From Alcanivorax sediminis (GTDB lineage Bacteria; Pseudomonadota; Gammaproteobacteria; Pseudomonadales; Alcanivoracaceae), in contig NZ_WIRE01000001.1 in NCBI RefSeq assembly GCF_009601165.1, positions 2,976,001 through 3,040,000 on the forward strand: a DNA stretch of 64,000 nucleotides, read 5' to 3'. A program made the translations under genes and the position numbers. Positions 46,901-55,442 of the stretch are shown here, piece after piece (positions within the stretch are counted from its first letter, which is position 1; each line of letters starts with the position of its first letter). The notes beneath the pieces are model-generated. The model worked only from the letters and a program-made list of their open reading frames with translations, ran no database searches and was not told the origin of the DNA.

Positions 46901-47917
46901 TCCACCTCCGAACGAGAGGTCTATCGCGCCAGAGCTCTGATACCTGACAAGCTTCCAGCTGGCACTCCCGCCACCAGTGCTTCTGCCTGCCACCACCAAA
47001 TTCCCGCTGCTATCTTCCACCACCGAATAGGACTGATCGTAATTGGTACCTAGATCCGTCGTGACAACACCATCCCCACCACCAAATGTGGTGTCCAGGG
47101 CCCCGGTGCTGTCATAACGCATCAGCAAGAAGTCGTAAGTCCCTCCCACACCCGCGAAGCCCGCAATGACCAGATTGCCACTACTGTCTTCAATCACCGC
47201 ATTGGCAGCGTCTCTCGCGCTGCTTACTGTTGTGGTGACAATCCCATCCCCACCGCCAAATCCATTATCCAGAAGACCATTGCTGTCATAGCGAACCAGC
47301 GCGACATCATAATCGTTACCATTGAAGCTCGTTCCCGCCACAACCAGATTGCCACTGCTATCTTCGATTAGGGAAAACGCTTGATCACCGGCGCTGCCTA
47401 CCGCGGTAACCACAATGCCGTCCCCGCCTCCAAAACTGGGGTCAAGCTTTCCATCACTGGTGTAACGCACCAAAGCAAAATCATCATCAGCACCGTTAGA
47501 GCTGTAGCCGGCGACGACCAGTTTTCCCTGGGCATCTAGAATGACTGAATAGGCCTGATCATGACCGCTTCCTACTGCAGTTGTGACAATGCCATCCCCA
47601 CCGCCAAAGCTGGTGTCGAGATGACCAGATTCATCGTAACGAACCAGTGCAAAGTCAGTATTTCTTCCGTTACTCGTGTAGCCGGCAACAACATATCCAC
47701 CGTCAGGTAGGTGCACAGCTGAAAATGCCACGTCATCACCATCCAGCGCATCACCAACGGACGTCAGATCAACGCCATCTTGCGCGAACGTGATATCAAG
47801 ATCGCCTGCTGCTGCAAAACCTGAGGATGGGATCACTGACAGAAACATGCACACTGCCATGGACAAAAATTGCCAGATATGGACTTCAGCTCCGCACGCA
47901 TCCCTTGCACTTCTCAT
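43979..47917 (-). CDS. Large surface protein: delta-60 repeat beta-propellers, thrombospondin type 3 repeats, GlyGly-CTERM tail
   Basis: A 1312-residue exported protein. After a signal peptide (about residues 1-37, ending SGFAAA) come about 14 repeats of 55-65 residues, each with a core like LDTSFGGGDGIVTT and KLVVAGYSSNG (delta-60 repeats, residues about 38-850). These probably fold as beta-propeller blades. Then follow acidic DSDGDGI-type calcium-binding thrombospondin 3 repeats (about 860-975), an HYR-like domain (VVTAPADLVLNASG), a Calx-beta-like region and a PKD-like region. The end is a Gly stretch, one hydrophobic segment (LSVFMWLTILLLGM) and a short tail with one Arg, a GlyGly-CTERM signal processed by rhombosortase in type II secretion bacteria. 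No rhombosortase gene is nearby. The function is unknown; adhesion or surface binding is a guess. Confidence 0.88.
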   Translation of the reverse strand: MRSARDACGAEVHIWQFLSMAVCMFLSVIPSSGFAAAGDLDITFAQDGVDLTSVGDALDGDDVAFSAVHLPDGGYVVAGYTSNGRNTDFALVRYDESGHLDTSFGGGDGIVTTAVGSGHDQAYSVILDAQGKLVVAGYSSNGADDDFALVRYTSDGKLDPSFGGGDGIVVTAVGSAGDQAFSLIEDSSGNLVVAGTSFNGNDYDVALVRYDSNGLLDNGFGGGDGIVTTTVSSARDAANAVIEDSSGNLVIAGFAGVGGTYDFLLMRYDSTGALDTTFGGGDGVVTTDLGTNYDQSYSVVEDSSGNLVVAGRSTGGGSASWKLVRYQSSGAIDLSFGGGDGIVSTPALADAALSVLEDSTGKLVMAGAATVGSSVYGSSYAIVVARYETSGLLDASFGSDGVVITPVGSGYNTARAISEDNSGSLIVAGYADTGGYDDFVLIRYNSSGGLDTSFGDGNGIATTSLGSSYDNASSLIQDGDGNLVVVGSTATNNSFGYIHDFAIARYTNLGGLDSSFGNGTGIITTGIGAEDDQAHAVIEDSLGNLVVAGTTKNGFYYDFALVRFDSKGDRDTTFGANGIVTTSLSSGNDQLYSLVEDVDGGLIAVGYSDNGSNDDLAVVRYDSLGVLDTSFGGGDGFVTTDIAAGDDKAYSVIIDGNGRLVVAGTTNSGDSNFLVLARYLSSGELDSSFGDGDGIVTTPIIGSKHTTSAVIEDSAGRLVATGYYSTQAENDALALVRYDSSGVLDSTFGGSDGIQISEVSGYSQSYGQSVIEDTGGRLLVTGYAANGADNDVVLLRYEADGIPDSSFGGGDGVALLDTGLNEFGKALIQDKMGGYVIAGSSEGPDHFLVARFKGDPDSDGDGIFDAQDSFPDDPAASLDGDADGLPDAWNAGCDVDCQSGSGLTVDPFLDDTDNDGVINEDDAFPEDPAESEDSDKDSVGDNADAFPYDPEEWADSDGDGIGDNADEDDTRDNNPPVVTAPADLVLNASGNLTAVELGIAVAYDALDGSLQATADKPGPYTSGVQEIVWSATDEAGNTGYAYQQLTIYPQVGFEIEESLVAEGASAAVKVILSGPSPAYPIQIPVFVDPAGSATFGGDHNATNVILTVEQGDDPENEAMFAFDALDDGLTGETDESVLLTLDGVVDKPYVGASGAPVYYLPLADTATTRVVITELNLPPEASLKITENGEVVSSVFEGASAVNVEVVISDPNPNDTHTLDWYIDDVLLPEYLNLSKGTIPSEFLTVGEHRLRIEISDSAALPKTVTVEGVITVNAKPAGQQRQDPGGGGGGGSLSVFMWLTILLLGMRSQVV

Positions 47918-48010
47918 TCCTATCCACCTAACGATTTATACTAGTAATTTCATAGCATCTTACACACAGCAGGAGAGAGAAGCAGTACCGCCAATTTCCA
48001 TTTTCAAAGC

Positions 48011-48046
48011 AAAAAAAAAACGGGTACCCAAGGCGGGTACCCGTCA
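48011..48046 (-). terminator. Rho-independent terminator after the phasin gene
   Basis: A 10-base-pair stem (ACGGGTACCC with GGGTACCCGT) around a 5-base loop, followed on the minus strand by a run of about ten T. It lies 50 bases after the phasin stop. Confidence 0.88.
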
Positions 48047-48094
48047 AAAGACACCACTAAGGGGTTAGCGGTGTGCGCTACAACACTGTTTGGA

Positions 48095-48538
48095 TCAGTC
48101 GCTTTTCTTGCGCGACTTCTTCACCGGGGGCGCTTTCTGCTCTGCGCTATCCAGGGCCTGAGTCAGCTCCTGCACCCGTTTTTCAAGCTCTTCGACTTCA
48201 CGCTTGTTCGGCAAGCCCAGACGGGACAACGCCTTGTTCAAACGGTCATCAAAAGCCCGCTCCATTTTCTCCATGGTCTCGCCGGTATGGTGGCGAACCC
48301 GTTCCTTGATCTCTTCAACCCGGGACTCTGTCTTGTCCTTGGTCTGCTTTTCCACCTCACGCCCTGCCTCTACAAGGGCGTCGAAAAAGCCGCTTCCCTC
48401 TTCTTCAGCGCGAGCGAAAGCGCCCAGACCGGCCAGCCAGATCTGGTGGGTATACTTGCGAATATCTCTGGAAGCACCTGTTAGTGCTTTCAGCGGGCTA
48501 ACGCGCCCATCTTTATCGTTCTGATTTTCATCGGACAT
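48095..48538 (-). CDS. Phasin (polyhydroxyalkanoate granule-associated protein)
   Basis: A 147-residue protein of the PhaI/PhaF type. The phasin core is seen in IRKYTHQIWLAGLGAFARAEE and GFFDALVEAGREVEKQTK, followed by a helical, charge-rich segment and a Lys-rich tail (VKKSRKKSD) that could bind DNA, as in PhaF. Phasins coat polyhydroxyalkanoate or lipid granules. The start at 48538 has GGGAG upstream. It stands alone, with no pha synthase genes in the window. Confidence 0.88.
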   Translation of the reverse strand: MSDENQNDKDGRVSPLKALTGASRDIRKYTHQIWLAGLGAFARAEEEGSGFFDALVEAGREVEKQTKDKTESRVEEIKERVRHHTGETMEKMERAFDDRLNKALSRLGLPNKREVEELEKRVQELTQALDSAEQKAPPVKKSRKKSD

Positions 48539-48699
48539 GGTCCAAACTCCCGAAGGCAATTCCACGAGCGAATGCAGCGGGAACAACACACAACATCATC
48601 AACGCGTGGAGTGAATTATAGGAAAGGGTAGAAACTGACGGTCAAAGACTTGTCGAACAATCCGTCACATTTTGTTTATGCGATCAATTTCTCATCTGT

Positions 48700-49026
48700 T
48701 TAGCGATCCTGGTCATCTTCAGGGTCATCCAGCGAGGAGCGTCGCGCCCCTCCGATGAGCCCCATCCCCCTCGCCAGATCCCTGGCGCGATCGCGGATTA
48801 CTTCCCGGGAACGACCAGTGAGCAGATCCACAAAGCGCTTTCGCAGATTCTCCTCAAGGCGCTGAGCCCCTTGCTCCAGCCGGACATCAATCTTGCGTTC
48901 CACACGCGGTCCAACCACATAGTGACCAAGGATAGCGACAAGAATGAGGGTAAACAGAGACGATGCACCTGCCGCCGCAAACAACAGCCACCCCAGGGTG
49001 GCAATGTCGATCTGCAGCGTTTCCAT
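48700..49026 (-). CDS. Small membrane protein coupled to DUF445 gene
   Basis: A 108-residue protein with an N-terminal membrane helix (about residues 10-33, ASSLFTLILVAILGHYVVGP) and an amphipathic charged C-terminal part. Its ATG overlaps the DUF445 stop (ATGA), so the two are translationally coupled and probably work together. It resembles the 109-residue protein encoded at 51277-51606, with a shared SSLFTLI-VA--GH----PR core and similar helical tail. I do not recognise a named family. Confidence 0.7.
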   Translation of the reverse strand: METLQIDIATLGWLLFAAAGASSLFTLILVAILGHYVVGPRVERKIDVRLEQGAQRLEENLRKRFVDLLTGRSREVIRDRARDLARGMGLIGGARRSSLDDPEDDQDR

Positions 49027-50246
49027 CAGGCTGCGCCAAACATGAAGATCAGCTGGAAGACACCTGCCATGGCACCGAGGAAGCCACCGACGACAATCAG
49101 TATCCACTCGTCTTCCTGGAACGCAGGGCGTAACAGGTCCTGAAACTCTTCGGAACTCAGTGCCTGCATCCTGTCAGACATGATCTTCTCTACCAGAACT
49201 CCCCGCTCACGGTTGAAGCCCTGATCTTCAAAAGGCTCGACAGCCAGATCCACAGCCTTCTCTTCTACTGCTTTCTTGAGATCGGCATAGCCTTCCGGGC
49301 CAACGGTAAGCTGAGCTGCGGTTCGCACCACACCGCCATTGAGCAATGGTTTCAGGTGACGCTTGATCAGCGCCTTGGTGCGATCGCCACGGGGCCCGTT
49401 CACCACCTGGTACATGATATTGCGCAGGGTGATTACTTCTTCCGTGGACAAGCGGGCAAACGTCTCAGCAACATCTTTCTGACGCTTCAGGAACAAACCC
49501 TGGACACGAAAAGGGCCCACCTTTACAGGATTAAGCGGACGAAAAATCAGATTCAGCGCCAACCAGTTGGTTGCCACACCGACAATGAAGCCGAAAAACG
49601 GAAGCACCCAGTTTTCGGGCATCAGGATGAAGACCGGAACCTGGATCAGGCCAAACAGGAAACCAAAGTAGAGACCGGAGTTGGTCACAAAGCGAAATTC
49701 CGGATCACCCACTTCGCGGAACATTTGCACCATCAACTGCTTGTCTTCCGACATTTGCGTGATGACCATGTGCTTCATGTCCACCAGGCTGTCCAGATTG
49801 CGGCTGATATCGTCCACCACACTATCCATGACTGACGGAATAGCGCGACGAGCGCGACTGTACACGCGCTTGCGCACCAGCAGAGGGAGGTTTTCCCACA
49901 GCACAGCGTTACGCTCAGTCATCACTTCATCAGTGTATTCTTCAACGCGGGACTGAATATTCTTGGTCAAAAAAGCCGCAATTTTCTCCGGCTCCATCTC
50001 CCTGAAAAATTCATCCAGGCTCCCCAGCTTCGAGAGCGCCTTGTCGACCACGATCCCCGCCATCTTCTCAACTTTGGAGGGAATGATGCCCTGCCAGCCG
50101 AAGAAGGGGCGTACCCCCATAAACTCCAGGGGATAAAAAGTCATCTGCACCGCCATCCAATTGGTGGTCCAGCCAACAGCACCAGCAATAAAAGGAATAC
50201 TGACGTACTTCCAGAAGTCAGGGTACGCAAGCAATGATTCCAGCAT
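49026..50246 (-). CDS. DUF445 family membrane protein (YheB-like)
   Basis: A 406-residue protein of the DUF445 family. The first hydrophobic segment carries the motif AGAVGWTTNWMAVQMTFYPLEF, and the same motif recurs in the middle as FGFIVGVATNWLALNLIFRPLNP, two related halves joined by a helical region. A third hydrophobic stretch ends the protein (ILIVVGGFLGAMAGVFQLIF). The function is unknown. It is followed with ATGA overlap by a small membrane protein. Confidence 0.82.
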   Translation of the reverse strand: MLESLLAYPDFWKYVSIPFIAGAVGWTTNWMAVQMTFYPLEFMGVRPFFGWQGIIPSKVEKMAGIVVDKALSKLGSLDEFFREMEPEKIAAFLTKNIQSRVEEYTDEVMTERNAVLWENLPLLVRKRVYSRARRAIPSVMDSVVDDISRNLDSLVDMKHMVITQMSEDKQLMVQMFREVGDPEFRFVTNSGLYFGFLFGLIQVPVFILMPENWVLPFFGFIVGVATNWLALNLIFRPLNPVKVGPFRVQGLFLKRQKDVAETFARLSTEEVITLRNIMYQVVNGPRGDRTKALIKRHLKPLLNGGVVRTAAQLTVGPEGYADLKKAVEEKAVDLAVEPFEDQGFNRERGVLVEKIMSDRMQALSSEEFQDLLRPAFQEDEWILIVVGGFLGAMAGVFQLIFMFGAA

Positions 50247-50477
50247 TAAAAACTACTCCCCTCCAAGGGCTGCCGCACAGTAACAGGCGCAACAGAATGT
50301 AAACAGATTGCGTGTTCACCCATCCAGGTCAAATAAGCCAATGTTGTCTTCTTATAAAAATGCATAGTATAGGGAGCCGGGTTTCCAAATATAAGCAAGA
50401 TAACGTAATTTTTGGCAACCAAAAGCCGACCTAACTAAACAATCCGGCCGTATTTAGCACAGGAACTGTCATTACCC

Positions 50478-51227
50478 ATGCCTCAAACCGGTAGCTTTCC
50501 ACAATTGATTGTGCTTGGTGGACTTGAAAGTGCACTCAATCAGGCGCTCACTGCCACGCCCTCAGGACGGCAGCATCTTGCGGATTTGCACGGTACCGTT
50601 GTGCGGATTCGCGCGGAGCGCCCCTTGTGGGTGCTGTATGTGCTGATCTACGAAGATGGCATCGAGCTACTGCCGGAATATGAAGGCAACGTGGATGTCC
50701 GTATCCGCGGTCCGCTTGGTGGCATGCTGCATTGGCTGTTTTCCAGCAGCGCGCTGGAAGATCAGGAAGAGCTTCGCGTTACCGGCCACGAAGAACAGAT
50801 TCGTCAGCTTACCGCCCTGATCGAACAATTCAGTCTTTGGCCCCTGATCCGTAACTGGCTGGACGACCATGTTCGACTCAAGGAGTTGCTGACGATCCTG
50901 CGTCGCGAAGACCCTGTCTGGCTGGAAAAACTGGCCACCCTGCCGGAACAGATGGGTCAGCTGGCGGAACAGGTAGCCCACCAGCAACTGCTGCAGGAAG
51001 ACATTCTCGACGAGTTGAAACAGCTTCGAAGTGAGCTGCGCCGCAACCGCAAACTGGATCTCTTCTTCTCGCTCACAGGCACCCTTCTGGTGCTGCTATC
51101 CGTACTCAAGGCTGCCAATCTCTGGAATGTGACCTGGCACGCCCTGCAACAGGATATCCTGTCACTGGCCATGCTCAGCCTCGGCATTGCCTGCCTGGTC
51201 GCCAGGCTGCTTCCGGCAAGAAACTAG
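50478..51227 (+). CDS. SCP2-domain protein with coiled coil and C-terminal membrane helices (UbiJ-like)
   Basis: A 249-residue protein. Residues about 10-110 resemble the SCP2 lipid-binding domain as found in UbiJ (LHGTVVRIRAERPLWVLYVLIYEDGIELLPEYEG and VDVRIRGPLGGMLHWL). A heptad-like coiled-coil stretch follows (about 150-190), then two membrane helices (about 193-213 and 225-243). UbiJ binds ubiquinone intermediates in the Ubi complex, but usual UbiJ lacks the C-terminal helices and sits in ubiE-ubiJ-ubiB. This may be a membrane-anchored paralogue; ubiE and ubiB are not here. Confidence 0.65.
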   Translation: MPQTGSFPQLIVLGGLESALNQALTATPSGRQHLADLHGTVVRIRAERPLWVLYVLIYEDGIELLPEYEGNVDVRIRGPLGGMLHWLFSSSALEDQEELRVTGHEEQIRQLTALIEQFSLWPLIRNWLDDHVRLKELLTILRREDPVWLEKLATLPEQMGQLAEQVAHQQLLQEDILDELKQLRSELRRNRKLDLFFSLTGTLLVLLSVLKAANLWNVTWHALQQDILSLAMLSLGIACLVARLLPARN

Positions 51228-51276
51228 ACCGCGAGGCTGCTCACCTTCAGGTATTCGGCATCACAGCCCTTACCGA

Positions 51277-51606
51277 TTACTCCTTGCGGTCCTTGCGTGG
51301 CCCGCCAAAAATCTGCCCCAGGCGCTCACTCACCAGCTCCGCCCCGGAGCGCGCAAGACTGCGACTGGCACCTTCCAGCACTTCACGGGACGGGAGGTTG
51401 CGCACCCCCTCCACCAGTCCGCGGCGAACGCCTTCTTCAACACGCTCGGAAATGACTTGCGCCGCAGACTCCACCTGTTCGTCCAACTCGCGCTGAAGAG
51501 TGTCCCGTAGGCGGGGCTGGAAGTAGAAGTGCCCCCAGGCTGCGACAACAATCAGCGTGAACAGGGAGCTCAACACTGCACTGGCGACAATCGCGTAGAT
51601 ATTCAT
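51277..51606 (-). CDS. Small membrane protein, paralogue of the one encoded at 48700-49026
   Basis: A 109-residue protein with an N-terminal membrane helix (about residues 5-27, LSSLFTLIVVAAWGHFYFQP) and a long charged helical tail. The core SSLFTLIVVA--GH and the PR that follows match the DUF445-coupled small protein 2.2 kb away, so the two probably arose by duplication. It converges on the SCP2 gene. The function is unknown. Confidence 0.68.
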   Translation of the reverse strand: MNIYAIVASAVLSSLFTLIVVAAWGHFYFQPRLRDTLQRELDEQVESAAQVISERVEEGVRRGLVEGVRNLPSREVLEGASRSLARSGAELVSERLGQIFGGPRKDRKE

Positions 51607-51800
51607 GAAACCCCTCGTCTAAGACCGCACCTGTTACCGAGCAGCCTGAAAGCAGGCCATTCAGCGTTACAAACCCGGACATTGTTGTTAAATAAAGTAT
51701 GCACCGACTTCCTGAGTCCAGGGAACCGACTAGAATAGAAGATGGCAGGACGCCACTATCACGCAGGGACAGCATCTTACCGTTCTGGATCCCATTGCCA

Positions 51801-52499
51801 ATGACTGCCGTGACATCCAAAAGTCGTGCTGAAAGTCACAATCAGCTCGCCATCGAGCAGGCCCTCTCACTGTGTCTGCGCCACCAGCACCCGGTTACCC
51901 TGCTTGCACTGGATGTGGCCGAGTTCGAAAACTTGCGGGCCGATATTGGCGAAGCCCGCATGGAAAGCCTGGTGAGTGTGATGGCAGAACACTTACAGCA
52001 ATTCAAACGGTGCGAAGACCTCCTCATCATTAACCCGGACAGTCACCGCATGCTGGTGATCTTGCCTGCGACCGATGTTCAGGGCGGGCACCAACTGGCT
52101 CGGCGTCTTCTTGCCCGCTTTGACGAAGATGTCATCCAACTGGATGAATTCCAGATCGAGGTGTCGCTCCGTATTGCTCTACATGGCTACGAAACACTCG
52201 AGGACGCTGATCCGTCCCCATTAATCAATGCCACTTTGGCCCTGCTGGACAATACGAATCCGGAGGAGTCTCTGGTGATGTCCGAAAGCGCCCGACAGGC
52301 CATGGCACGTCCCCACCCCCATTCAACAGACACCCTTGCCGCCGGCCTCCTGGCCAAGGTACGCCGCAAGGGCGATAGCGGCCTGCTGGATACACTCAAA
52401 CCCGCCTTGTCTCGTTTACCGGAAAGCGAAAGGATGAAACTGGTGGATCATCTACTGGATCTGTCGACCCGGCTGGACTCAGGGCTTGCGCGCCACTAA
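51801..52499 (+). CDS. Degenerate GGDEF-domain protein
   Basis: A 232-residue protein with a nucleotide-cyclase-like fold: [36 protein letters not shown] matches the start of GGDEF domains, and [12 protein letters not shown] and [18 protein letters not shown] their later parts. The GGDEF motif itself is replaced ([12 protein letters not shown]), so cyclase activity is unlikely; it may bind nucleotide or a partner. The start is uncertain: the ATG at 51801 and one at 51699 both lack a good ribosome site. Its end overlaps the convergent cmoB gene by 21 bases. Confidence 0.65.
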   Translation: MTAVTSKSRAESHNQLAIEQALSLCLRHQHPVTLLALDVAEFENLRADIGEARMESLVSVMAEHLQQFKRCEDLLIINPDSHRMLVILPATDVQGGHQLARRLLARFDEDVIQLDEFQIEVSLRIALHGYETLEDADPSPLINATLALLDNTNPEESLVMSESARQAMARPHPHSTDTLAAGLLAKVRRKGDSGLLDTLKPALSRLPESERMKLVDHLLDLSTRLDSGLARH

Positions 52500-53447
52500 C
52501 ACTGCGCGGCGTGGTGCAGGGTACCCTTCCCGTGTTAAAGACGGATCCTCAGGGTCAAGAAAATCAGGCAATGACTGGAAGCGCATCCAGTCGGTAGAGC
52601 GCTGTTCACCAACCGTCGTGGTGGATTCATCCACGCACCGGATATCGACAAAGCCGCATCGTTGAAGCCAGGTTTTGAGCATCGCGACGGATGGCAGGAA
52701 AAAGACGTTGCGCATGACCGCGTAGCGGTCTTCCGGCATCAATACCGTTTGTGCATCGCCCTCTACTACCAGCGTCTCCAGTACCAGTTCACCACCGCTG
52801 ACCAATGCGCCCTTAAGCTCAAGAATATGATCCAGGGGCGAGCGGCGGTGATAGAGCACGCCCATCGACAACACCGTATCGAAGTTCTGCTGCTCTGCGG
52901 GCAGCTCTTCCATGCGTACCGGCAGGAACCACACAGGGGCGTCCGCAGCAAAACGCTTTACCGCCAGGTACTGGACCAGGAACAGGATAGTCGGATCAAT
53001 ACCCACTACCTGAGCGGCACCCGCCGCCGCCATGCGCCAGCAGTGATAACCGCTGCCACAGCCGACATCCAGCACTTTGCGGCCAGCCAGCGGGGAAAGG
53101 TGCGGCGCCACACGCTGCCACTTCCAATCCGAGCGCCACTCGGTGTCGACTTCCACACCAAAGAAATCAAACGGCCCCTTGCGCCAGGGGATCAGCCCTT
53201 CCAGAGCAGCCTTGACTGCCTCGATGTCGTGCTGCCCATGCAGCCCAATACGCAGGGCATTCGCGCCCAGGTCACAATCCACCGGCCCCTGAGGAAGCGC
53301 TGCCAGCGCCGCCATCCAGCGAGGCAAATCCCCATGGGGGCGATCAATCAACCGCTCACGCGCCAGGGCCAGCAGGGCTTGCCGAGGAGCATCGGCATAG
53401 GTGTCCGCCAGCGCCGCATCGCAATCCAGTAAATACTTTTCCAGCAT
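52479..53447 (-). CDS. cmoB: tRNA U34 carboxymethyltransferase
   Basis: A 322-residue enzyme that transfers a carboxymethyl group from carboxy-SAM to 5-hydroxyuridine at the tRNA wobble position, giving cmo5[22 protein letters not shown] is the distinctive CmoB segment, [16 protein letters not shown] the SAM motif I, and [21 protein letters not shown] motif IV-V. Length matches E. coli (323). The ATG at 53447 overlaps the cmoA stop, which supplies its substrate. Confidence 0.95.
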   Translation of the reverse strand: MLEKYLLDCDAALADTYADAPRQALLALARERLIDRPHGDLPRWMAALAALPQGPVDCDLGANALRIGLHGQHDIEAVKAALEGLIPWRKGPFDFFGVEVDTEWRSDWKWQRVAPHLSPLAGRKVLDVGCGSGYHCWRMAAAGAAQVVGIDPTILFLVQYLAVKRFAADAPVWFLPVRMEELPAEQQNFDTVLSMGVLYHRRSPLDHILELKGALVSGGELVLETLVVEGDAQTVLMPEDRYAVMRNVFFLPSVAMLKTWLQRCGFVDIRCVDESTTTVGEQRSTDWMRFQSLPDFLDPEDPSLTREGYPAPRRAVLVARKP

Positions 53448-54178
53448 CAACGTACCGCCAGCAACGACATGAAATTGAAACAGCGAAACCACACATGAAT
53501 ATGTCGGTACCCGGCTTTACGCAGGCGCGCCTCGTGAGCAGCCAGGGTTTCGGGAATCAGCACGTTTTCCAACGCCGTGCGCTTCTGACTGATTTCCAGA
53601 TCCGAATAGCCATTATTGCGCTTGAAGGCATGATGCAGCTCCGTTTGCAGGGTGTTCTCGGCATCATCCTCAAACCGTATTTTCTCGGACAGGACAAGGA
53701 TCCCTCCGGGCACCGTGGCTGCAGCCAGCCGCTCGATAAAGGCATCACGTCGCTCGGGCGCAATGAACTGCAAGGTAAAGTTGAGCACCGCCATCGAACA
53801 GGAATCAAAATCCATGTCGGCCACATCACCTTCTACCAATGTCACCCGCTCACTGAGACCTGCGTGAGCCAGAAGGGTATCGGCCTGACGAATCATGGCC
53901 GGCGAGTTATCGACCGCAACAACCCGGTTCCCCTGCTCTTGCGTCAGTGCCGTCATGGCCGTAGTGGCGGCCCCCAGAGAACAGCCAAGATCATACAAAC
54001 AGGTATCCGGCTGAGCATAGCGAGCCGCCAGCACCCCGATCATGTCGATGATGGTGGGGTAACCAGGCACGGAGCGCCGGATCATGTCAGGAAAGACACG
54101 AACCACCGTCTCGTCAAAGGAGAAGCGCCCCACCTGTTGATGGGCAGTGGCGTAAATTTTGTCCTGATGATCAGACAT
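53447..54178 (-). CDS. cmoA: Carboxy-S-adenosyl-L-methionine synthase
   Basis: A 243-residue enzyme that makes carboxy-SAM from SAM and prephenate for Cmo[21 protein letters not shown] is the characteristic N-terminus, [14 protein letters not shown] the SAM-binding loop, and [20 protein letters not shown] and [20 protein letters not shown] the active-site region. It is first of the cmoA-cmoB pair and coupled to cmoB by an overlapping stop and start. Confidence 0.96.
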   Translation of the reverse strand: MSDHQDKIYATAHQQVGRFSFDETVVRVFPDMIRRSVPGYPTIIDMIGVLAARYAQPDTCLYDLGCSLGAATTAMTALTQEQGNRVVAVDNSPAMIRQADTLLAHAGLSERVTLVEGDVADMDFDSCSMAVLNFTLQFIAPERRDAFIERLAAATVPGGILVLSEKIRFEDDAENTLQTELHHAFKRNNGYSDLEISQKRTALENVLIPETLAAHEARLRKAGYRHIHVWFRCFNFMSLLAVR

Positions 54179-54283
54179 GACTATCCCGGTTGGCCATATG
54201 CGGCGTGATTATAGCGATGGCAGCGACCGGGATGTAGGGATCAGGCTGAGAAAGTGCCGGAATAGGTGCAGCAGAGCAGCACC

Positions 54284-54311
54284 AGCCCTTCAGGCCAGAG
54301 CCTGAAAGGCT
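54284..54311 (-). terminator. Hairpin after the secreted small-protein gene
   Basis: AGCC-TTCAGGC pairs with GCCTGAA-GGCT around a 4-base apex. There is no T tract on the minus strand and only TTT on the plus strand, so a terminator function is uncertain. Confidence 0.4.
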
Positions 54312-54329
54312 TTAGCAGAGGGGGCTGGC

Positions 54330-54776
54330 TTACTTGAGACTCAACATCAGGTTCGGGTTGAACTCTTCATCAGCCAGATCTGACAGATAGGACTCTACAA
54401 ATTCCTGGGTTTCTGAATCAGCCGCCGCAGCCAGTGCCTTCATTGCGTCAGACAGTAGCCAGGTCTTGCCGTTGAGCTCCACTTGTGACGAGGACAGGTT
54501 AAGACCCATATCAATCACAGCGTACTCCAGGTTCTCCGCCTGGCGAGACAGCACCATACGTGAGAGCACGGTCTGGCCTTGCCCACATTCCAGAGACAAC
54601 AACTCTTCGCCCCGGGAAAGTGCCAACTGGTCACGCTCGATCAAGTCATCCACCAGCACACCAAAGGCGCTGTCTTCAGCCGCCGCCAGACACAATTTTT
54701 CCGCCACAGTCTGGTCGACCTGAGCCTGTGATATCGAAGCACAAGCCAGCAAAATAGTACCTGCAAGAATCCGCAT
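54330..54776 (-). CDS. Secreted small protein of unknown function
   Basis: A 148-residue protein with a signal peptide (residues about 1-18, ending SISQA). The mature part is acidic and helical, with two cysteines (EKLCLAAAED and LSLECGQGQT) that could form a disulfide. I do not recognise a family. AAAGGG lies before the ATG. It stands alone between cmoA and the gap at 54777. Confidence 0.65.
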   Translation of the reverse strand: MRILAGTILLACASISQAQVDQTVAEKLCLAAAEDSAFGVLVDDLIERDQLALSRGEELLSLECGQGQTVLSRMVLSRQAENLEYAVIDMGLNLSSSQVELNGKTWLLSDAMKALAAAADSETQEFVESYLSDLADEEFNPNLMLSLK

Positions 54777-55106
54777 ACCCTTTCCCTCTGCCTCTGATTA
54801 GCCAACGTATCGGTACGGGAGGCAATTATACGAACAAATAATTACCTAGCGTAACCACTCTGATGCAAAAACATTGAACTTTTATGACATATCGCAATGC
54901 GAAATTCGGGCCAAATTCATATCTTTGCCATACAACAAGCTTAGCGTTAGCTGAAAAATCAGAGACTTGCCGACGAACAGGCTGAAAATGTCATGAAATA
55001 TCAAAGGCCGGCATGTAATTTGCTGCTGGTGACTCACCGCAAACAGACTTGCCAGAAATGATCACACCTCCAGCAGGGAGGCTGGATATAGAGGAAGCGT
55101 CTCACC
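54777..55106. other. A+T-rich gap of 330 bases
   Basis: This divergent gap holds the leaders of the secreted protein on the minus strand and the small membrane protein on the plus strand. It is clearly richer in A+T than its surroundings. I could not pick a promoter with both boxes, and I see no repeat or RNA gene. Confidence 0.45.
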
Positions 55107-55442
55107 ATGGCTGTAATCTCCACCCAGACCCAACGACTTACCCGTCTGCCCGGCACACGTACCGCGGCATTCAGTCCGCTGACCCTGACGGCAGCCACCC
55201 TAACCCTCACTGGTCTGCTGATTGCCACACTTGAAATTCGCTGGTCTCTTCAGCTGATTAGCCTGACCTGCGTCTATTCTGGTGCATTGTTGGCCACATT
55301 GGGGCTTCTGATTCATCTGCTGCGAAGGAATCTAGCCTGGGCCGCCGATGGCAGTCTGCTACTGGGGCTGGGAGCACTGCTCTTCAGCAGCCCACTGCTA
55401 CCGGCTGCAGCGCAGGATTATCTCGAATACCTGATGCCCTAG
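55107..55442 (+). CDS. Small integral membrane protein of unknown function
   Basis: A 111-residue hydrophobic protein with three or four predicted helices (about residues 24-42, 46-70 and 80-100) and a basic N-terminus. No family is recognised. AGAGGAAG lies a little far from the ATG. Its stop overlaps the convergent histidine kinase gene by four bases. Confidence 0.6.
   Translation: MAVISTQTQRLTRLPGTRTAAFSPLTLTAATLTLTGLLIATLEIRWSLQLISLTCVYSGALLATLGLLIHLLRRNLAWAADGSLLLGLGALLFSSPLLPAAAQDYLEYLMP

Noticed and set aside
45400..47800. Repetitive DNA that could suggest a CRISPR or satellite array
   Set aside because: The repeats are imperfect, about 180 bases long and in frame inside one coding sequence, so they are protein repeats.
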